Source: Micromonospora sp. MA102
GTDB lineage: Bacteria; Actinomycetota; Actinomycetes; Mycobacteriales; Micromonosporaceae
Assembly (NCBI RefSeq): GCF_025460765.1
Contig: NZ_JAMWEG010000001.1
Span: forward strand, 1-64,000
Direction of reading: 5' to 3'
Length of the DNA stretch: 64,000 bases
Shown here: positions 25,406 through 35,550 of the stretch, piece after piece
How the letters are laid out: each line of letters opens with the position of its first letter
Position numbering within the stretch: position 1 is the stretch's first letter
Position numbers and translations under genes: made by a program
The notes under the pieces: model-generated
Told to the model about the DNA's origin: nothing
Seen by the model: only the letters and a program-made list of their open reading frames with translations
Database searches by the model: none

Positions 25406-26809
25406 TCAGCCCGCCATCGGCACGAAGATCGCCAACAGCAGGTAGGCGGTCGGCACCGCGAACAGGATCGAGTCGAGGCGGTCCATCAGGCCGCCGTGGC
25501 CGGGGAGCAGGTTGCTCATGTCCTTGACCCCGAGGTCGCGCTTGATCATGGACTCGGCGAGATCGCCGAGCACCGCCGCGCCGGAGATCGCCATCCCGAA
25601 GAGCGCGCCCCACCAGGGGGCCACGTCGAGCAGCAGCCAGAGCAGCAGGGCGCTGCCCGCGGCCGCCGCGATCACCGAGCCGGCGAAGCCCTCCCAGGAC
25701 TTCTTCGGGCTGATCGTGGGGGCCATCGGGTGCTTGCCGAAGGCGACACCGGCCGCGTACCCGCCGGTGTCGGAGAGCACCACGGCGACCAGGGTGACCA
25801 GCACCCGCAGGTGACCGTCGTCGGGGGCGGCCGCCAGCATCGCCACGAAGCCGCCGAGGAAGGGCACGTAGACCGCGATCAGGGTGGCCGCGGTGAGATC
25901 CCGCTGGTAGTTGCCCGGGCCGTCGCCCAGCCGCCAGATCATCGTGCCCAGCACGGTGACCAGCAGGCCGAGGCAGAGCGCGTCCGGGCCGGCGAACCAG
26001 GCCAGCCCCACGGTGATCACGCCACCGGCGACCAGCGGCACCAGCGGCGGGTGGGCACCGCTGCGGCGGACCGCGCGGGCCATCTCCCAGGAGCCGATCG
26101 CCACCGCGGCGGCGATCACGGCGAGGAACGCGGGCAGGTAGAAGAAGAGCGGCACCACGATGGCCGCGCCGAGGGCCAGCCCGACGCCGATCGCGGCCGG
26201 CAGGTTGCGGCCCGCCCGGGACGCCTTCGGCTGGACGGTCGGCGGGCGGTCCGCGCCGGCCCGGCGCCGGCCCTTCGACCGGCGGGCCGGCGGCGGCTCC
26301 GGCTCCGGTCCGGGCTCGTCGCGCACCACCGGCAGGTGGCTGGTCGGCTCGTCGCGTACCGGAGCGATCTGGGCCGTCGGGTACTCCTCGTCGGGCCGGT
26401 CGTAGCTCCGGCCCCGCGGGGTCGCGTCGTAGCGGTCCCTCGGGTCGGTGCCCCGGCCCCGGTCGTGGTCCCACAGGTCCCGGTCCGCGGTCCCGTAACC
26501 GCCGGGGCCGGTGTCCCGGCGGCCGGCGCCCGCGTGGCCCGGGCCGCGGGGGGCCGGCTCGTCACGCCAGCCGCGCTCGGTGGCCGGCGGTCCGTCGTAC
26601 GGCCGGCGGCCACGCGGCGCGTCGTAGCCGTCATCGGGTCGGGCGTACGGGTCGGCGACGGGCCGGCCGGGCGGGCGCGCGTACGCCTCCGGGCCGGCAT
26701 CCGGGCGGCGCCAGGGCCCGGGCTCGAGGTCGGTTTCCGGCCAGGGCAGCGGGGCCGGGCGGTCCCAGCCGCGCGGCTCGGCGTTGCCGTAGGGGTCGGG
26801 GTGGGACAT
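25406..26809 (-). CDS. cdsA: CdsA, phosphatidate cytidylyltransferase
   Basis: A protein of 467 residues that makes CDP-diacylglycerol from phosphatidate and CTP, the branch point of phospholipid synthesis. The C-terminal half has about eight membrane helices, including [12 protein letters not shown], and the family signature (S..KR....KD....PGHGG.MDR.D) in [11 protein letters not shown] and [13 protein letters not shown]. The N-terminal 190 residues are Pro/Arg/Asp-rich and low in complexity, absent from most CdsA proteins and typical of Micromonospora-type extensions. ATG 26809 is used; an adjacent GTG codon is immediately upstream. It lies downstream of frr. Confidence 0.95.
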   Translation of the reverse strand: MSHPDPYGNAEPRGWDRPAPLPWPETDLEPGPWRRPDAGPEAYARPPGRPVADPYARPDDGYDAPRGRRPYDGPPATERGWRDEPAPRGPGHAGAGRRDTGPGGYGTADRDLWDHDRGRGTDPRDRYDATPRGRSYDRPDEEYPTAQIAPVRDEPTSHLPVVRDEPGPEPEPPPARRSKGRRRAGADRPPTVQPKASRAGRNLPAAIGVGLALGAAIVVPLFFYLPAFLAVIAAAVAIGSWEMARAVRRSGAHPPLVPLVAGGVITVGLAWFAGPDALCLGLLVTVLGTMIWRLGDGPGNYQRDLTAATLIAVYVPFLGGFVAMLAAAPDDGHLRVLVTLVAVVLSDTGGYAAGVAFGKHPMAPTISPKKSWEGFAGSVIAAAAGSALLLWLLLDVAPWWGALFGMAISGAAVLGDLAESMIKRDLGVKDMSNLLPGHGGLMDRLDSILFAVPTAYLLLAIFVPMAG

Positions 26810-27010
26810 CACGCACCGGCAGGCGGTACGGGAGCCACCACATGACGCAAGACCAAGACCATCCCCTACAGCCGCGAGCAGTTCCGGTTGACCGGCCCGA
26901 CGGCCGGCCGACTCCCGCCGTTCACCCGGGGGTGGGTGGGAATCGTGCCGAGCCTACTGCACCCGGGAAGCCCGCACGGCGGACGTGGGCCGGCACGACG
27001 ACGGCACCGG

Positions 27011-27035
27011 GCCGCCACCCGTGACGGGCGGCGGC
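27011..27035. terminator. Hairpin between frr and cdsA
   Basis: gccgccacccg at 27011-27021 pairs with 27025-27035 with one mismatch and a 3-nt loop. It lies just after the frr stop and before cdsA (both minus strand), so it could reduce read-through from frr. The gap around it (26810-27064) shows no gene. Confidence 0.5.
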
Positions 27036-27064
27036 ACACCGGTGCCGTGGCGGTACGCGGGCGC

Positions 27065-27622
27065 TCAGACCTCGAGCAGCTCGTTCTCCTTGTGCTTGAC
27101 CAGCTCGTCGACGCTGGCGACGAAGCGCTGGGTCAGGTCGTCCAGCTCCTTCTCCGCACGCCGGCCCTCGTCCTCGCCGACCTCGCCGTCCTTGACCAGG
27201 CGGTCCAGCTCTTCCTTGCCCTTGCGGCGGATGTTGCGGACGGCCACCTTGGCCTCCTCGCCCTTGTGCCGGGCGACCTTGATCATCTCGCGGCGCCGCT
27301 CCTCGGTCATCTGCGGGAGCAGGATGCGCAGCTGGTTGCCCTCGTTGTTCGGGTTGACCCCGAGATCCGAATCGCGGATCGCCTTTTCCATGGCGTTGAT
27401 CTGCGAGTTGTCGTACGGCTTGATGATCACCATGCGCGGCTCCGGCACGGCGATGGACGCCATCTGCGGCAGCGGGGTCGGGCTGCCGTAGTAGTCGATG
27501 ACGATCCGGGAGAACATGGCGGCGTTGGCGCGACCGGTGCGGATCCCGCCGAACTCCTCCTTGGCGTGCTCGATGGCCCGCTCCATCTTCTCCTCTGCCT
27601 CGAGGAGGGTGTCGTCGATCAC
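27065..27622 (-). CDS. frr: Frr, ribosome recycling factor
   Basis: A 185-residue ribosome recycling factor, which with EF-G splits post-termination ribosomes. It has the family N-terminus ([26 protein letters not shown]) and C-terminal [17 protein letters not shown] helix ([19 protein letters not shown]). GTG 27622 has an AGGAG motif about 10 nt upstream. Operon order pyrH-frr-cdsA is conserved. Confidence 0.97.
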   Translation of the reverse strand: MIDDTLLEAEEKMERAIEHAKEEFGGIRTGRANAAMFSRIVIDYYGSPTPLPQMASIAVPEPRMVIIKPYDNSQINAMEKAIRDSDLGVNPNNEGNQLRILLPQMTEERRREMIKVARHKGEEAKVAVRNIRRKGKEELDRLVKDGEVGEDEGRRAEKELDDLTQRFVASVDELVKHKENELLEV

Positions 27623-27709
27623 CGGTCTCCTCGCCTCCTTCTGTCGCTCGTCGTGGGCTGTGCTGGTGCTGCTGTTGTCGGAGGACCGCTGCCGGACCGG
27701 CGGCGCCGG

Positions 27710-28477
27710 TCAGGCGGTGATCAGCGTGCCGATCTTCTCACCGCCGACGGCACGGACGATCGTGTCGTCGCCCTGGGCGCCGAAGACCAGCATCGGCAGG
27801 CCGTTCTCCATGCAGAGGCTGAACGCCGCGGCGTCGGCCACCCGCAGGTTGCGGCGCAGCACCTCGGAGAAGGTGATCGAGTCGAGCTTGCTCGCCGTCG
27901 GGTCGATCCGGGGGTCCGCGGTGTAGACGGCGTCCACACCGTTCTTGCTCATCAGCACCACGTCGGCGCGAATCTCCAGCGCCCGCTGGGCGGCCACCGT
28001 GTCGGTGGAGAAGTAGGGCATCCCGGCGCCCGCGCCGAAGATGACCACCCGGCCCTTCTCCAGGTGCCGGATCGCCCGCAGCGGGATGTACGGCTCGGCG
28101 ACCTGGGCCATGGTGATGGCGCTCTGCACCCGGGTCTCGATGCCCTCCTTCTCCAGGAAGTCCTGGAGGGCGAGGCAGTTCATCACCGTGCCCAGCATGC
28201 CCATGTAGTCGGCGCGGGCCCGGTCCATGCCCCGCTTCTGCAGCTCGGCGCCGCGGAAGAAGTTGCCGCCACCGACCACCACCGAGACCTGCACGCCGCG
28301 GCGCACCACGGTGGCGATCTGCCGGGCGATGGCCTGCACGACGTCGGGGTCGACGCCGATCGCGCCGCCGCCGAAGACCTCGCCGGAGAGCTTCAGCACC
28401 ACCCGGCGGGCCCGACCGGGCGGCGGGGCGGTCGGGTCATCCGCCGCCAGGCTCCGGTCACTCACAACCTGCGTCAT
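27710..28477 (-). CDS. pyrH: PyrH, UMP kinase
   Basis: A 255-residue bacterial UMP kinase (amino acid kinase fold), hexameric, converts UMP to UDP. Conserved parts: [44 protein letters not shown] and the C-terminal GEKIGTLI. The first 24 residues ([13 protein letters not shown]) are extra compared with E. coli. ATG 28477. It follows tsf after a long perfect hairpin. Confidence 0.97.
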   Translation of the reverse strand: MTQVVSDRSLAADDPTAPPPGRARRVVLKLSGEVFGGGAIGVDPDVVQAIARQIATVVRRGVQVSVVVGGGNFFRGAELQKRGMDRARADYMGMLGTVMNCLALQDFLEKEGIETRVQSAITMAQVAEPYIPLRAIRHLEKGRVVIFGAGAGMPYFSTDTVAAQRALEIRADVVLMSKNGVDAVYTADPRIDPTASKLDSITFSEVLRRNLRVADAAAFSLCMENGLPMLVFGAQGDDTIVRAVGGEKIGTLITA

Positions 28478-28548
28478 CCGACCCGCCCCTTCCGTCGCGC
28501 ACCTCGTGGGCGCCGCGTACCGCGTACCTGCCGCTGCCGACCCTATGT

Positions 28549-28596
28549 GACGAGGAGGCCGCGGTGCCTGTCACGTACACCGGCGGCCTCCTCGTC
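28549..28596. terminator. Hairpin between tsf and pyrH
   Basis: A perfect 14-bp stem (gacgaggaggccgc at 28549-28562 with 28583-28596) encloses a 20-nt loop that can itself form a short stem. It sits after the tsf stop and upstream of pyrH, both minus strand. It probably terminates or attenuates rpsB-tsf transcription. No U-tract on the minus strand; AAGTTTT follows on the plus strand. Confidence 0.7.
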
Positions 28597-28641
28597 GAAG
28601 TTTTCCCTGCGCCCGGGCGCGTCAAGCGCCCGTGCGGCGGC

Positions 28642-29469
28642 TCAGGCCTGGCCGACCTCGAACCGCACGAAGCGGGTCACCTCGATGCCGGCGTCGGCCA
28701 GCAGCTGCTTCACCGTCTTCTTGTTGTCGGCGACCGACGCCTGCTCCAGCAGGACGAAGTCCTTGAAGAAGGCGTTGACCCGGCCCTCGACGATCTTCGG
28801 CAGCGCCGCCTCGGGCTTGTTCTCCTCGCGGGCGGTCTGCTCGGCGATGCGCCGCTCCGACTCGACGGTCTCGGCCGGGACCTCGTCGCGGGTCAGGTAC
28901 TTCGGCCGCATGGCGGCGATCTGCATGGCCACGCCGCGGGCGTCCGCGTCACCGGCCTCGTCAGCCTTGCCCGAGTACTGCACGAGCACGCCGACCGCCG
29001 GGGGCAGGTCCTGGCTCTTGCGGTGCAGGTAGACCGCGGTGGTGCCGTCGAGCTTGGCGAAGCGGTTGAGCACCAGCTTCTCGCCGATCTTGGCGGACTG
29101 CTCCTGGATCAGGTCGGCCACGCTCTTGCCGTCGATGGTGCTGGCGAGCAGCTCCTCGGCGTTGGTCGCGCCGCTGGCCACACCGTGCTCGACCAGCTGC
29201 TGGGCCAGCGCGATGAAGGCGTCGTTCTTGGCGACGAAGTCGGTCTCGCAGTTGAGCTCGAGCAGCGCCTGGCCGGCGTGGGCGATGAGGCCGTTGGCGG
29301 CCGTGCGACCGGCCCGCTTGCCGACGTCCTTGGCGCCCTTGACGCGCAGGATCTCGATGGCCTTGTCGAAGTCGCCCTCGGCCTCGGTCAGCGCCTTCTT
29401 GGAGTCCATCATGCCGGCGCCGGTGAGGTCGCGGAGCTTCTTGACGTCCGCGGCGGTGAAGTTGGACAT
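28642..29469 (-). CDS. tsf: Tsf, elongation factor Ts
   Basis: A 275-residue EF-Ts, the guanine nucleotide exchange factor of EF-Tu. The N-terminal UBA-like domain is [24 protein letters not shown], and the TDFVAKN motif that contacts EF-Tu is present ([13 protein letters not shown], about 74-86). Typical actinobacterial length. ATG 29469; follows rpsB by 134 bp, the usual rpsB-tsf pair. Confidence 0.98.
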   Translation of the reverse strand: MSNFTAADVKKLRDLTGAGMMDSKKALTEAEGDFDKAIEILRVKGAKDVGKRAGRTAANGLIAHAGQALLELNCETDFVAKNDAFIALAQQLVEHGVASGATNAEELLASTIDGKSVADLIQEQSAKIGEKLVLNRFAKLDGTTAVYLHRKSQDLPPAVGVLVQYSGKADEAGDADARGVAMQIAAMRPKYLTRDEVPAETVESERRIAEQTAREENKPEAALPKIVEGRVNAFFKDFVLLEQASVADNKKTVKQLLADAGIEVTRFVRFEVGQA

Positions 29470-29603
29470 GACTCTCTCTTCGGTGTTTGAGACTGCGTTC
29501 GAATGTCTGGCTGCCGGTTACCCGGATCCGGGCCGGTTCTGCCCGGCGTACCCGTCGCGCCCCACCGACCGCGAAAACGGACGGTGGGGACGCGACGGCG
29601 AGA

Positions 29604-30488
29604 TCACTCCGCGGTGGCGGTCGCGGGCTGCTCGGCGGTCGCCGGCTGCTCGGCGGTCGCGGGCTGCTCGGCGGCGGCCGCCGGCTGCTCGTCGGCCTTC
29701 TTCGGCTCCTCGAGCAGCTCGCGCTCCCACTCGGCCAGCGGCTCGTCGGCGCCGACCTGGCCCGGCTCCGGCTTCTCGTCGCCGCCACGGCCACGGCCGG
29801 AGCGGGCGATCAGACCGTCGGCCACGGCGGCGGCGACGACCTTGGTCAGCAGCTCGGCCGAGCGGATCGCGTCGTCGTTGCCCGGGATCGGGAAGTCGAC
29901 CTCGTCCGGGTCGCAGTTGGTGTCGAGCACGGCGATCACCGGGATGCCCAGCTTGCGGGCCTCGTCGACGGCGATGTGCTCCTTCTTGGTGTCGACGATC
30001 CAGACCGCGGCCGGGAGCTTCTGCATGTCGCGGAGGCCACCGAGGGTCTTGGTCAGCTTCACCTTCTCGCGGGAGAGCTGCAGCGTCTCCTTCTTGGTGT
30101 AACCGGCGGCGGTGCCGCTCAGGTCACCCAGGGCCTCCAGCTCCTTCATCCGCTGCAGCCGCTTGTACACCGTCTGGAAGTTGGTCAGCATGCCGCCGAG
30201 CCAGCGGTGGTTCACGTACGGCTGGCCGACCCGGGTCGCCTGCTCGGCGATGGCCTCCTGGGCCTGCTTCTTGGTGCCGACGAAGAGGATGCTGCCGCCC
30301 CCGGCCACCGTGGTGCGCACGAACTCGTACGCCTTCTCGATGTAGTCGAGGGTCTGGCGCAGGTCGATGATGTAGATACCGTTGCGCTCGGTGAAGATGA
30401 AGCGCTTCATCTTCGGGTTCCAGCGCCGGGTCTGGTGCCCGAAGTGGACACCGCTCTCCAGCAGCTGACGCATGGTCACGACGGCCAT
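29604..30488 (-). CDS. rpsB: RpsB, 30S ribosomal protein S2
   Basis: A 294-residue S2. The core matches the family: [35 protein letters not shown], and [27 protein letters not shown]. The C-terminus is extended by about 50 residues beyond the core, ending in Ala/Glu/Pro/Gln repeats (EQPATA, three tandem copies). Such tails vary within actinobacteria and are probably disordered. ATG 30488 has GGGAG 8 nt upstream. First gene of rpsB-tsf. Confidence 0.98.
   Translation of the reverse strand: MAVVTMRQLLESGVHFGHQTRRWNPKMKRFIFTERNGIYIIDLRQTLDYIEKAYEFVRTTVAGGGSILFVGTKKQAQEAIAEQATRVGQPYVNHRWLGGMLTNFQTVYKRLQRMKELEALGDLSGTAAGYTKKETLQLSREKVKLTKTLGGLRDMQKLPAAVWIVDTKKEHIAVDEARKLGIPVIAVLDTNCDPDEVDFPIPGNDDAIRSAELLTKVVAAAVADGLIARSGRGRGGDEKPEPGQVGADEPLAEWERELLEEPKKADEQPAAAAEQPATAEQPATAEQPATATAE
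29621..29674. repeat. 18-bp tandem repeat in the rpsB tail
   Basis: Three adjacent 18-bp units (29621-29638, 29639-29656, 29657-29674; tcgcgggctgctcggcgg with one change) encode the repeated EQPATA of the S2 C-terminus. Copy number may vary between strains. Confidence 0.8.
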
Positions 30489-30822
30489 GGTGGGTACTCC
30501 CTGTTTGTCCCTGGTTGTCCCGTCCGGCCGGCGGCCGGACGCCTGGCGCCCGGTCGCCGGCCATGGTGGGCCCGACCAGAATCGGGACCAGGGAGGCCGC
30601 CGCCCCACGAGATCCGTGGAGAGGGCGCGCGAGGTCGACCGCGCAAGGCGGTCGCCAGTCGACCAGTGTACGCCCCTTCCCCGCCCCCCGGTCCCGGGGT
30701 TCGGGAACGCCCATCCGGTCCCTTTTCGGGCGGGCTCCCGTGCGGCGCGCCCTGCCGCCGCGGGCCGCCAGGCCGGGCCGCCGGGCCGGAACGCCGGGTA
30801 CCCGCCCGGCCGCCCGGGTCGG
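30489..30822. other. Intergenic region upstream of rpsB
   Basis: 334 bp with no plausible gene. It should carry the rpsB promoter (minus strand). The best -10 I can find is TACACT on the minus strand at 30670-30665, about 180 bp before rpsB, but no matching -35 stands out. Near 30775-30820 the DNA is very rich in CCGGG and GGGTACCC palindromes, which may end transcription of the convergently placed membrane-protein gene. Confidence 0.4.
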
Positions 30823-31836
30823 TCAGCGGGCGGCGAGGGCGGCGGCCAGGAAGAGCACCAGTCCGACGGTCAGGTAGGCGGTCGGCGGGCGGAGCCAGCC
30901 GCGGCTGCCGTCGGCGAGCGCCAGCCCGCCGGTGCGCAGCCCGTACAGGCCGGTGCCGAAGATCGGCAACCCGACCACCAGGAACGTGCCCACCACGACG
31001 TGCGAGGTGGAGACCGGGTCACCGACCAGGCCGCGCAGCAGCACCCGCAGCGCGGGGACCTCCAGGACCAGCACCATTACCGCGAGCAGCACCGCGAGGG
31101 CCGGGCGGCGGGTCCGGTAGACGCCGTCGCCGGGCGGCGGGCCGTCGAGCCGGGGCGCGACCGACGGCATGGGGCCGGTCGGCATCTCCAGCGGGTGCGG
31201 CATCGGCGCGACCGTCGCCTCCGGCACGGGGCCGCCCGGGCGCTCGCCGACGATCAACGGGGTCGCCCCGCCGGGGCTGGGCCGGTCCCCCACGATGATC
31301 GGCGTCGGGCCGGCCGGGGCCGGCCCGGCCGGACGGGCCGACTCGACGACCGGGTAGCCGCCCGCCGGGCCGGAACGCAACGGGTCGGCGGAGTCGCGGG
31401 CCGGGTAGCCGCCCACCGGGTCGGGACGCAGCGGGTCGGCGGTGCGTTCGGCGGCGAGCGGACCGGCGGACTCGCGGGCCGGGTAGCCCCCCACCGGGTC
31501 GGGACGCAGCGGGTCGGCGGTGCGGTCCGCGCCGAGCGGGTCGACGGACTCGCGGGCCGCCCGCCGGCCGCCGCGCTCCCCCGGCAGCTCGCCGGAGGTC
31601 TCCACCGGGTCGTCCAGCCGGTGCGGCCGCCAGCTGCCCGTGTCGTCGCCCAGCGGGTCGGCGGACCCGAACCGGGCCGGGTCGCCGTACCGGTCCTCGC
31701 CCGTGCGCTGCTCCGGCGCCGGGAAGTCGTCGTCGCGGTAGCGCGGTTCGCCGGTGGCGCGCCAGTCCGGCTCGTACCCGCGGTCGCTCCAGTGCGACCC
31801 CTGCTGATCGTCGGGAAAGCTCCGTCGTCCGTCCAC
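30823..31836 (-). CDS. Repeat-bearing membrane protein of unknown function
   Basis: About 337 residues from GTG 31836 (other GTGs slightly upstream are possible). The first 230 residues are hydrophilic and low in complexity (Pro, Gly, Asp, Arg) and include a 26-residue repeat, [16 protein letters not shown] within each copy, in two full copies plus a partial one. The last 105 residues contain three hydrophobic helices ([56 protein letters not shown]). No known domain. The gene is divergent from the YraN gene and converges on the rpsB upstream region. Likely an actinobacterial membrane protein with a cytoplasmic disordered tail. Confidence 0.7.
   Translation of the reverse strand: MDGRRSFPDDQQGSHWSDRGYEPDWRATGEPRYRDDDFPAPEQRTGEDRYGDPARFGSADPLGDDTGSWRPHRLDDPVETSGELPGERGGRRAARESVDPLGADRTADPLRPDPVGGYPARESAGPLAAERTADPLRPDPVGGYPARDSADPLRSGPAGGYPVVESARPAGPAPAGPTPIIVGDRPSPGGATPLIVGERPGGPVPEATVAPMPHPLEMPTGPMPSVAPRLDGPPPGDGVYRTRRPALAVLLAVMVLVLEVPALRVLLRGLVGDPVSTSHVVVGTFLVVGLPIFGTGLYGLRTGGLALADGSRGWLRPPTAYLTVGLVLFLAAALAAR
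31391..31561. repeat. 78-bp coding tandem repeat
   Basis: The sequence beginning gagtcgcgggccgggtag at 31391 recurs as gactcgcgggccgggtag at 31469 and as a shorter copy at 31547, each offset by exactly 78 bp (26 codons). Identity is high in the first 50 bp of each unit and lower in the rest. Confidence 0.75.
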
Positions 31837-32066
31837 GACCGGCACGGTATGCGACCGGCACCACGCGCGCCATTCGGGCCCCTCGGCGCATCGCCGCTGG
31901 TCACGGACGACATAGCCGGTCATCACGGGCACTCCGCGCACCGGGCGGCCCGCGTGGCCTACCACAGCGGCAGCATGATCGTGCGTCCGTCCACAGGGTC
32001 CCCCGCCGTCCACAGGCCGCCCCGCCCGGGACCCACCGCCGGTGCGCCCGCCGCACGCTGGCCGGC

Positions 32067-32426
32067 ATGACGAAGCGGAACCAGGCCGTCGGGGCGTACG
32101 GCGAGCGGTGCGCGGTCCGGCACCTGATCGAGGCGGGGCTGCGCCCGGTCGCCCGGAACTGGCGGTGCCCCGAGGGGGAGATCGACATCATCGCCTGGGA
32201 GGGGCCGGTGCTCGCCTTCTGCGAGGTGAAGACCCGGCGTACGGAGGACTTCGGCAGTCCGGCCGAGGCGGTGGTGCGGGCCAAGGCGCGCCGGCTGCGC
32301 GGGCTGGCGGCGCGCTGGCTCGCCGCGACGGGCACCACCGCCGAGGAGGTCCGCTTCGACGTCCTGGCGGTCCGGCTCCCGGTCGCCGGGCCGGCCCGGG
32401 TCGAGCACCTGAGGGGCGCGTTCTGA
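32067..32426 (+). CDS. YraN-family (UPF0102) endonuclease-like protein
   Basis: A 119-residue UPF0102 protein with the restriction-endonuclease-like fold. The acidic motif is [21 protein letters not shown] (about 33-53; E, D and E-x-K). N-terminal [16 protein letters not shown] is conserved. Family members are suspected DNA/RNA nucleases linked to repair or recombination. Its place directly before yifB and dprA is conserved across bacteria. ATG 32067 and a 2-nt gap to the next gene. Confidence 0.92.
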   Translation: MTKRNQAVGAYGERCAVRHLIEAGLRPVARNWRCPEGEIDIIAWEGPVLAFCEVKTRRTEDFGSPAEAVVRAKARRLRGLAARWLAATGTTAEEVRFDVLAVRLPVAGPARVEHLRGAF

Positions 32427-32428
32427 CC

Positions 32429-33949
32429 ATGAGCTACGCCAAGGTGCTCTGCGTCGGCCTGGTCGGGATGGCCGGGCACGTGGTCGAGGTGGAGGCCGAC
32501 CTGGCCCCCGGCCTGCCCGGCGTGGTGATCTCGGGCCTGCCCGACACCGCGCTGCACGAGGCCCGGGACCGGGTCCGCGCGGCCATCGTCAACTCGGGCC
32601 AGAAATGGCCGAACCGCCGGATCACCCTCAACCTGCTGCCGGCCACCCTGCCGAAGTACGGCTCCGCCTTCGACCTGGCCATCGCCGTGGCGGTGCTCGG
32701 CGGCTCGGGTGAGCTGCCGCTGGTCCCGCTGGACGCCACGGTGGTCCTCGGCGAGCTGGGCCTCGACGGCACGGTCCGCCCGGTACGCGGCGTGCTGCCG
32801 ATGGTGGCCGCCGCGGCACGGGCCGGGTTCACCCAGGTCGTGGTGCCGGCCGGCAACGCCGCCGAGGCGGCGGTGATCCCCGGCGTCCACGTCCGCGCCG
32901 TCGACACCCTGCACCGGCTGGTCGCCTTCGTCCGGGACGGCTCGCCGCTGCTCGCCCCGCCGGCCGACGCGCCCGCTCCGGTGACCGGCGGGCCGGATCT
33001 CGCCGACGTCTCGGGGCAGCGGCTCGGCCGCCGGGCGCTGGAGGTGGCGGCGGCCGGCGGGCACCACCTGGCGCTGCTCGGCCCACCGGGCGCCGGCAAG
33101 ACCATGCTCGCCGAGCGGCTGCCGTCGCTCCTGCCGGAGCTCGACGACGACGCCGCCCTGGAGGTCACCGCCCTGCACTCGATCGCCGGCCTGCTGCCGC
33201 CCGGCGGCCGGCTGCTCCGCCGGCCCCCGTTCCAGGCCCCACACCACACCGCCACGGTGCCGGCGCTGGTGGGCGGCGGGTCCGGGCTGGCCCGGCCCGG
33301 GGCGGTGTCGCTGGCCCACCGGGGCGTCCTCTTCCTCGACGAGGCCGCCGAGTTCAGCAAGGGGGCGCTGGAGGCGTTGCGCCAGCCGCTGGAGAACGGC
33401 CGGGTCCAGGTCGCCCGATCGCAGGGCTCCACCGAATACCCGGCCCGCACGCAGCTGGTGCTGGCCGCCAACCCGTGCCCCTGCGCGAAGCCGTCGGGCG
33501 ACGTCGACTGCGAGTGCACCCCACTGGCCCGGCGGCGTTATCTGGGCCGGCTCTCCGGCCCCCTGCTCGACCGGGTCGACGTGCAGGTGCGGCTGCCCCC
33601 GGTCCGCGCGGCGGAGCTGATGCAGACCGGCACCCCCAACGAGTCGTCCGCGACGGTCGCGGCCCGGGTCGCCGAAGCGCGCCGGGCCGCCGCCGACCGC
33701 TGGGCCTCGACCGGCCGGCGGCTCAACGCCGAGATCCCCGGCCCGTACCTGCGCCGGCCACCGTGGCGCCTGCCCGGGCGGGACACCGGGGAGCTGCGGA
33801 AGCGGCTCGACACGGGCTCTCTGTCGGCACGCGGCTTCGACCGGGTCATCCGGCTCGCCTGGACCATCGCCGACCTGGACGGGCGGGGCCGCCCCGACGG
33901 CGGGGACATCGCGGAGGCCATCCAACTGAGGACGGGAGAGGGCGCATGA
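32429..33949 (+). CDS. YifB/ComM-like Mg-chelatase-subunit ATPase
   Basis: A 506-residue AAA+ protein. An N-terminal Lon-protease-like domain (IVISGLPDTALHEARDR, PRRITLNLLPATLPKYG-like) is followed by the Mg-chelatase ChlI-type ATPase: Walker A GPPGAGKT (about 214-221), Walker B VLFLDEAAEF, and a C-terminal helicase-loader-like domain ending GDIAEAIQLR. ComM-type proteins are branch-migration helicases for recombination and transformation. It overlaps dprA by 4 bp (ATGA) and follows yraN by 2 bp, the standard operon. Confidence 0.95.
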   Translation: MSYAKVLCVGLVGMAGHVVEVEADLAPGLPGVVISGLPDTALHEARDRVRAAIVNSGQKWPNRRITLNLLPATLPKYGSAFDLAIAVAVLGGSGELPLVPLDATVVLGELGLDGTVRPVRGVLPMVAAAARAGFTQVVVPAGNAAEAAVIPGVHVRAVDTLHRLVAFVRDGSPLLAPPADAPAPVTGGPDLADVSGQRLGRRALEVAAAGGHHLALLGPPGAGKTMLAERLPSLLPELDDDAALEVTALHSIAGLLPPGGRLLRRPPFQAPHHTATVPALVGGGSGLARPGAVSLAHRGVLFLDEAAEFSKGALEALRQPLENGRVQVARSQGSTEYPARTQLVLAANPCPCAKPSGDVDCECTPLARRRYLGRLSGPLLDRVDVQVRLPPVRAAELMQTGTPNESSATVAARVAEARRAAADRWASTGRRLNAEIPGPYLRRPPWRLPGRDTGELRKRLDTGSLSARGFDRVIRLAWTIADLDGRGRPDGGDIAEAIQLRTGEGA

Positions 33950-35184
33950 GCGGCACCGAGGAACGCCTGCTGGCGCGGGTGGCGTTGACCTGGCTCGCCG
34001 AGCCGGGCACCTGGTCGGTGCACCGGCTGGTCGACCAGCTCGGCCCGGTCGCGGCACTCGACCTGCTCCTGGACGGCGGCGCGCCGGACTCGGCGCTCCG
34101 GTCCGCCGTGGCGGCCCGCTCCGCCGCCGCTGACGCGCGAGCGGTGGCGGAGCAGGCGCTGCGCCGCACCGAGCGGCTCGGCGCGCGGATGGTGACCCCC
34201 GAGGACGGGGAGTGGCCGGCCCGGGTGGCGGACCTGCGGGCGCTCCAGCTGTCCGGGACCGGCCGCCGGGTCGACCTGGAGACCGCCCCACCGCTCTGCT
34301 TCTGGGTACGCGGGGCGTGGCCGCTGGGCGAGGCGTTGGCGCGATCGGTCGCCGTGGTGGGCGCCCGGGCGGCTACCCCGTACGGCACGCACGTCGCCAC
34401 CGAGCTGGGCTACGGGCTGGCCGACCGGGGCTGGACGGTGGTCTCCGGCGGGGCGTTCGGCATCGACTCCGCCGCGCACCGCGGCGCGCTGACCGCCGGC
34501 GGGCTCACGGTCGCCGTGCTGGCCTGCGGGCTGGACCGCCCGTACCCGATGGGCAACGCCGCGCTGTTCGACCGGATCGCCGAGAGTGGCCTGCTCCTGA
34601 GCGAGTGGATGCCCGGGGCGGAACCGCTGCGGCCCCGGTTCCTCATCCGCAACCGGGTGATCGCGGCGGCGACCGTGGGCACGGTGCTGGTGGAGGCGTC
34701 GGCCCGCAGCGGCGCCACCCAGACCCTCAACCGCGCGATCGGCGTGGGGCGGCCGGCGATGGTGGTGCCGGGGCCGGTCACCTCGGCCATGTCGGTGGGC
34801 GCGCACGAGGTCCTCCGGGAGCAGCCGAACGCCCGGCTCGTGACCGGCACCGCCCATGTGCTGGAGGAGGTGGGTCGGATCGGGTACGACCTGGCACCGC
34901 CCGCCCGCGCGCCGGAGCGCCCCCGGGACCGGCTCGACGACGAGGCGGCCCAGGTGCTGGAGGCGCTGCCCCGGAGGAAGGCGATCGACCTGGAGCGCGT
35001 CGCGGCGCGCGCCGGGGTGGACCTGCGTACCGCGATGCGCAAGCTCTCCATGTTGGAGGAACTGGCCATGGTGGTGCGCCGCGACGACGGCTACGCCCTC
35101 GCGCCGCCTCCGGAGCGCGGGACCGGGCATGGCCGGGCGCCGACGGGCGTCGGCCCGGGTCCGTCCGCCGCTTCGCGGGGCTGA
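33946..35184 (+). CDS. dprA: DprA, DNA processing/RecA loading protein
   Basis: A 412-residue DprA/Smf protein. The Rossmann-like core is complete: SVAVVGARAATPYGTHVA, VVSGGAFGIDSAAHRGAL, GLDRPYPMGNAALF, and RNRVIAAATVGTVLVEASARSGA. DprA loads RecA on incoming single-stranded DNA in transformation. The N-terminal SAM-like region and a C-terminal winged-helix region (AIDLERVAARAGVDLRTAMRKLSMLEELAM) are present. It starts at ATG 33946 inside the end of yifB. It is unclear whether this organism is naturally competent. Confidence 0.95.
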   Translation: MSGTEERLLARVALTWLAEPGTWSVHRLVDQLGPVAALDLLLDGGAPDSALRSAVAARSAAADARAVAEQALRRTERLGARMVTPEDGEWPARVADLRALQLSGTGRRVDLETAPPLCFWVRGAWPLGEALARSVAVVGARAATPYGTHVATELGYGLADRGWTVVSGGAFGIDSAAHRGALTAGGLTVAVLACGLDRPYPMGNAALFDRIAESGLLLSEWMPGAEPLRPRFLIRNRVIAAATVGTVLVEASARSGATQTLNRAIGVGRPAMVVPGPVTSAMSVGAHEVLREQPNARLVTGTAHVLEEVGRIGYDLAPPARAPERPRDRLDDEAAQVLEALPRRKAIDLERVAARAGVDLRTAMRKLSMLEELAMVVRRDDGYALAPPPERGTGHGRAPTGVGPGPSAASRG

Positions 35185-35208
35185 CCCGGTCCGAGCCGGT
35201 CCGTGCGC

Positions 35209-35550
35209 TCAGTCGCCCTCGAACCGGATCTCGGCGTCGCGGCTGCTCAGGCAGCGCCGGGCCAGAAGGGCCAGCCGGCGGACCTGGTCGACCTCCGCCG
35301 GCACCCGGGCCACCTCGGCCAGGCAGCGCAGCTCGGCCAGCAGTTGCGGCACCGCCTCGACGTCCACCACCAGCTCGCCGAGCGGGTCGACCCGGTCCAG
35401 CAGCGGCGTGCGGCCGCCGCCCCGTACCCGCTTGAGCAGGTCCAGCAGGACATCCTGCGGGTCCGCCACCACCTCGGTCGAGACGTACGACGGCCGGCGG
35501 CGAACGGGCCCGGCCCGGACCTGCCGGTAGAGGACGGCATCCACCCCCAC
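35209..35550 (-). CDS. Conserved hypothetical protein
   Basis: A helical 113-residue soluble protein facing dprA, with 24 bp between the stop codons. Recognisable stretch: STEVVADPQDVLLDLLKRVRGGG then GELVVDVEAVPQLLAELRCLAEVARVP. No domain identified and no signal peptide. GTG 35550 is chosen because AGGAGGG lies about 7 nt upstream; a second GTG two codons later is too far from it. Function unknown. Confidence 0.65.
   Translation of the reverse strand: MGVDAVLYRQVRAGPVRRRPSYVSTEVVADPQDVLLDLLKRVRGGGRTPLLDRVDPLGELVVDVEAVPQLLAELRCLAEVARVPAEVDQVRRLALLARRCLSSRDAEIRFEGD

Noticed and set aside
31391..31561. Possible CRISPR-like array because of evenly spaced repeats
   Set aside because: The spacers are coding, not variable; offset is 78 bp with partial similarity throughout, and no Cas genes occur in the window.
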